A stretch of DNA of 5,897 nucleotides from Thermomicrobiales bacterium. GTDB lineage: Bacteria > Chloroflexota > Chloroflexia > Thermomicrobiales > UBA6265. The stretch lies in assembly GCA_020847015.1 (NCBI GenBank), contig JADLCW010000222.1, forward strand, positions 1 to 5,897, written 5' to 3'. This document shows positions 5,740 through 5,897 of the stretch, in pieces; the first letter of the stretch is position 1; each line of letters begins with the position of its first letter. The position numbers and the translations under genes are program-made. The notes under the pieces are model-generated. The model saw nothing but the letters and a program-made list of their open reading frames with translations, had not been told where the DNA came from and made no database searches.

Positions 5740-5740
5740 C

Positions 5741-5768
5741 CGGTCGCTGGACAGATTGGCGGCGACCG
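5741..5768 (+). other. Weak inverted repeat after the REDY-like gene
   Basis: CGGTCGC (5741-5747) and GCGACCG (5762-5768) form a 7-bp stem with a 14-nt loop, starting one base after the stop codon. No T-run follows and the next ribosome site begins 10 nt later, so a full terminator is unlikely. The two flanking genes are probably co-transcribed. Confidence 0.25.
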
Positions 5769-5790
5769 ATTGGCGCGCGAGGAGGATGGA

Positions 5791-5897
5791 TTGAGCGAAG
5801 AGCGCACGGCGGCGACCCGCGCCGCGATCGAGCGATTTTACGTCGCCTATCTGGCGGGCGACCGCGAGGGCATGCTGGCGCGGCTGGCCGAGGAGGC
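5791..5897 (+). CDS. NTF2/SnoaL-like protein, N-terminal part (runs off right edge)
   Basis: Only 35 codons are visible. After a short polar lead comes RAAIERFYVAYLAGDREGML (10-29), then ARLAEEA. This is the first helix pair of the NTF2-like/SnoaL cone fold (AI-x-R-[FY]-x-A-[YL]-x-x-GD-x-x-x-[ML]-x-x-x-LA-[DE][DE]). The fold is used by small isomerases, cyclases and dehydratases and by non-enzymatic binding proteins. The TTG at 5791 is chosen because GAGGAGGA (5779-5786) sits 4-5 nt upstream and the only nearby ATG (5786) meets a stop after two codons. It lies 51 bp after the REDY-like gene on the same strand. Catalytic residues would lie beyond the window, so no reaction can be given. Confidence 0.68.
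   Translation, partial: MSEERTAATRAAIERFYVAYLAGDREGMLARLAEE

Noticed and set aside
1..5897. CRISPR arrays, insertion sequences, tRNA or rRNA genes
   Set aside because: No regularly spaced repeats, transposase motifs, terminal repeats or tRNA-like cloverleaf were seen on either strand.

Overview
This is GC-rich bacterial DNA, densely coded, with almost no long spacers. It has GTG and TTG starts, overlapping stop/start codons and a twin-arginine (Tat) exported solute-binding protein. The style of the binding-protein leader (a long N-region, then S-R-R-x-F-L) and the gene mix would suit Chloroflexota (Thermomicrobia-like) or an actinobacterium. This is a low-confidence guess from composition and style only; no marker gene is present.

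Region 1, positions 1-5250, minus strand, read right to left. The order is a DeoR-family repressor (4465-5250), a 161-bp regulatory gap, a PotD-like Tat-exported binding protein (3194-4303), an intercistronic hairpin (3161-3187), two inner-membrane permeases of the PotB/PotC type (2185-3117 and 1395-2204), a PotA-type ATPase with a TOBE domain (322-1398), and the first 108 residues of an FGGY carbohydrate kinase running off the left edge (1-325). From permease 1 to the kinase the genes overlap by 20, 4 and 4 bp, so they are almost certainly one translationally coupled operon. The reading is an import-and-phosphorylate catabolic locus under a sugar-phosphate-responsive repressor. The odd part is that the importer belongs to the polyamine/opine ABC class, not the usual CUT1/CUT2 sugar classes. 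By hand alignment, the binding protein keeps the pocket aromatics of PotD but lacks most of its amine-binding acidic residues.

Region 2, positions 5251-5430, is a divergent intergenic segment. It holds a perfect 5+4+5 palindrome next to the deoR start, further TGTGAG-like half-sites, candidate deoR promoters, a strong bulged inverted repeat, and a TACAAT -10 candidate for the plus-strand genes.

Region 3, positions 5431-5897, plus strand, holds a 102-residue REDY/HapK-like dimeric alpha/beta-barrel protein. It is followed, after a 51-bp gap, by the start of an NTF2/SnoaL-like protein that uses a TTG start and runs off the right edge. Both are small alpha+beta folds often seen in secondary or accessory metabolism. 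A functional tie to the transporter operon is not shown by the sequence.
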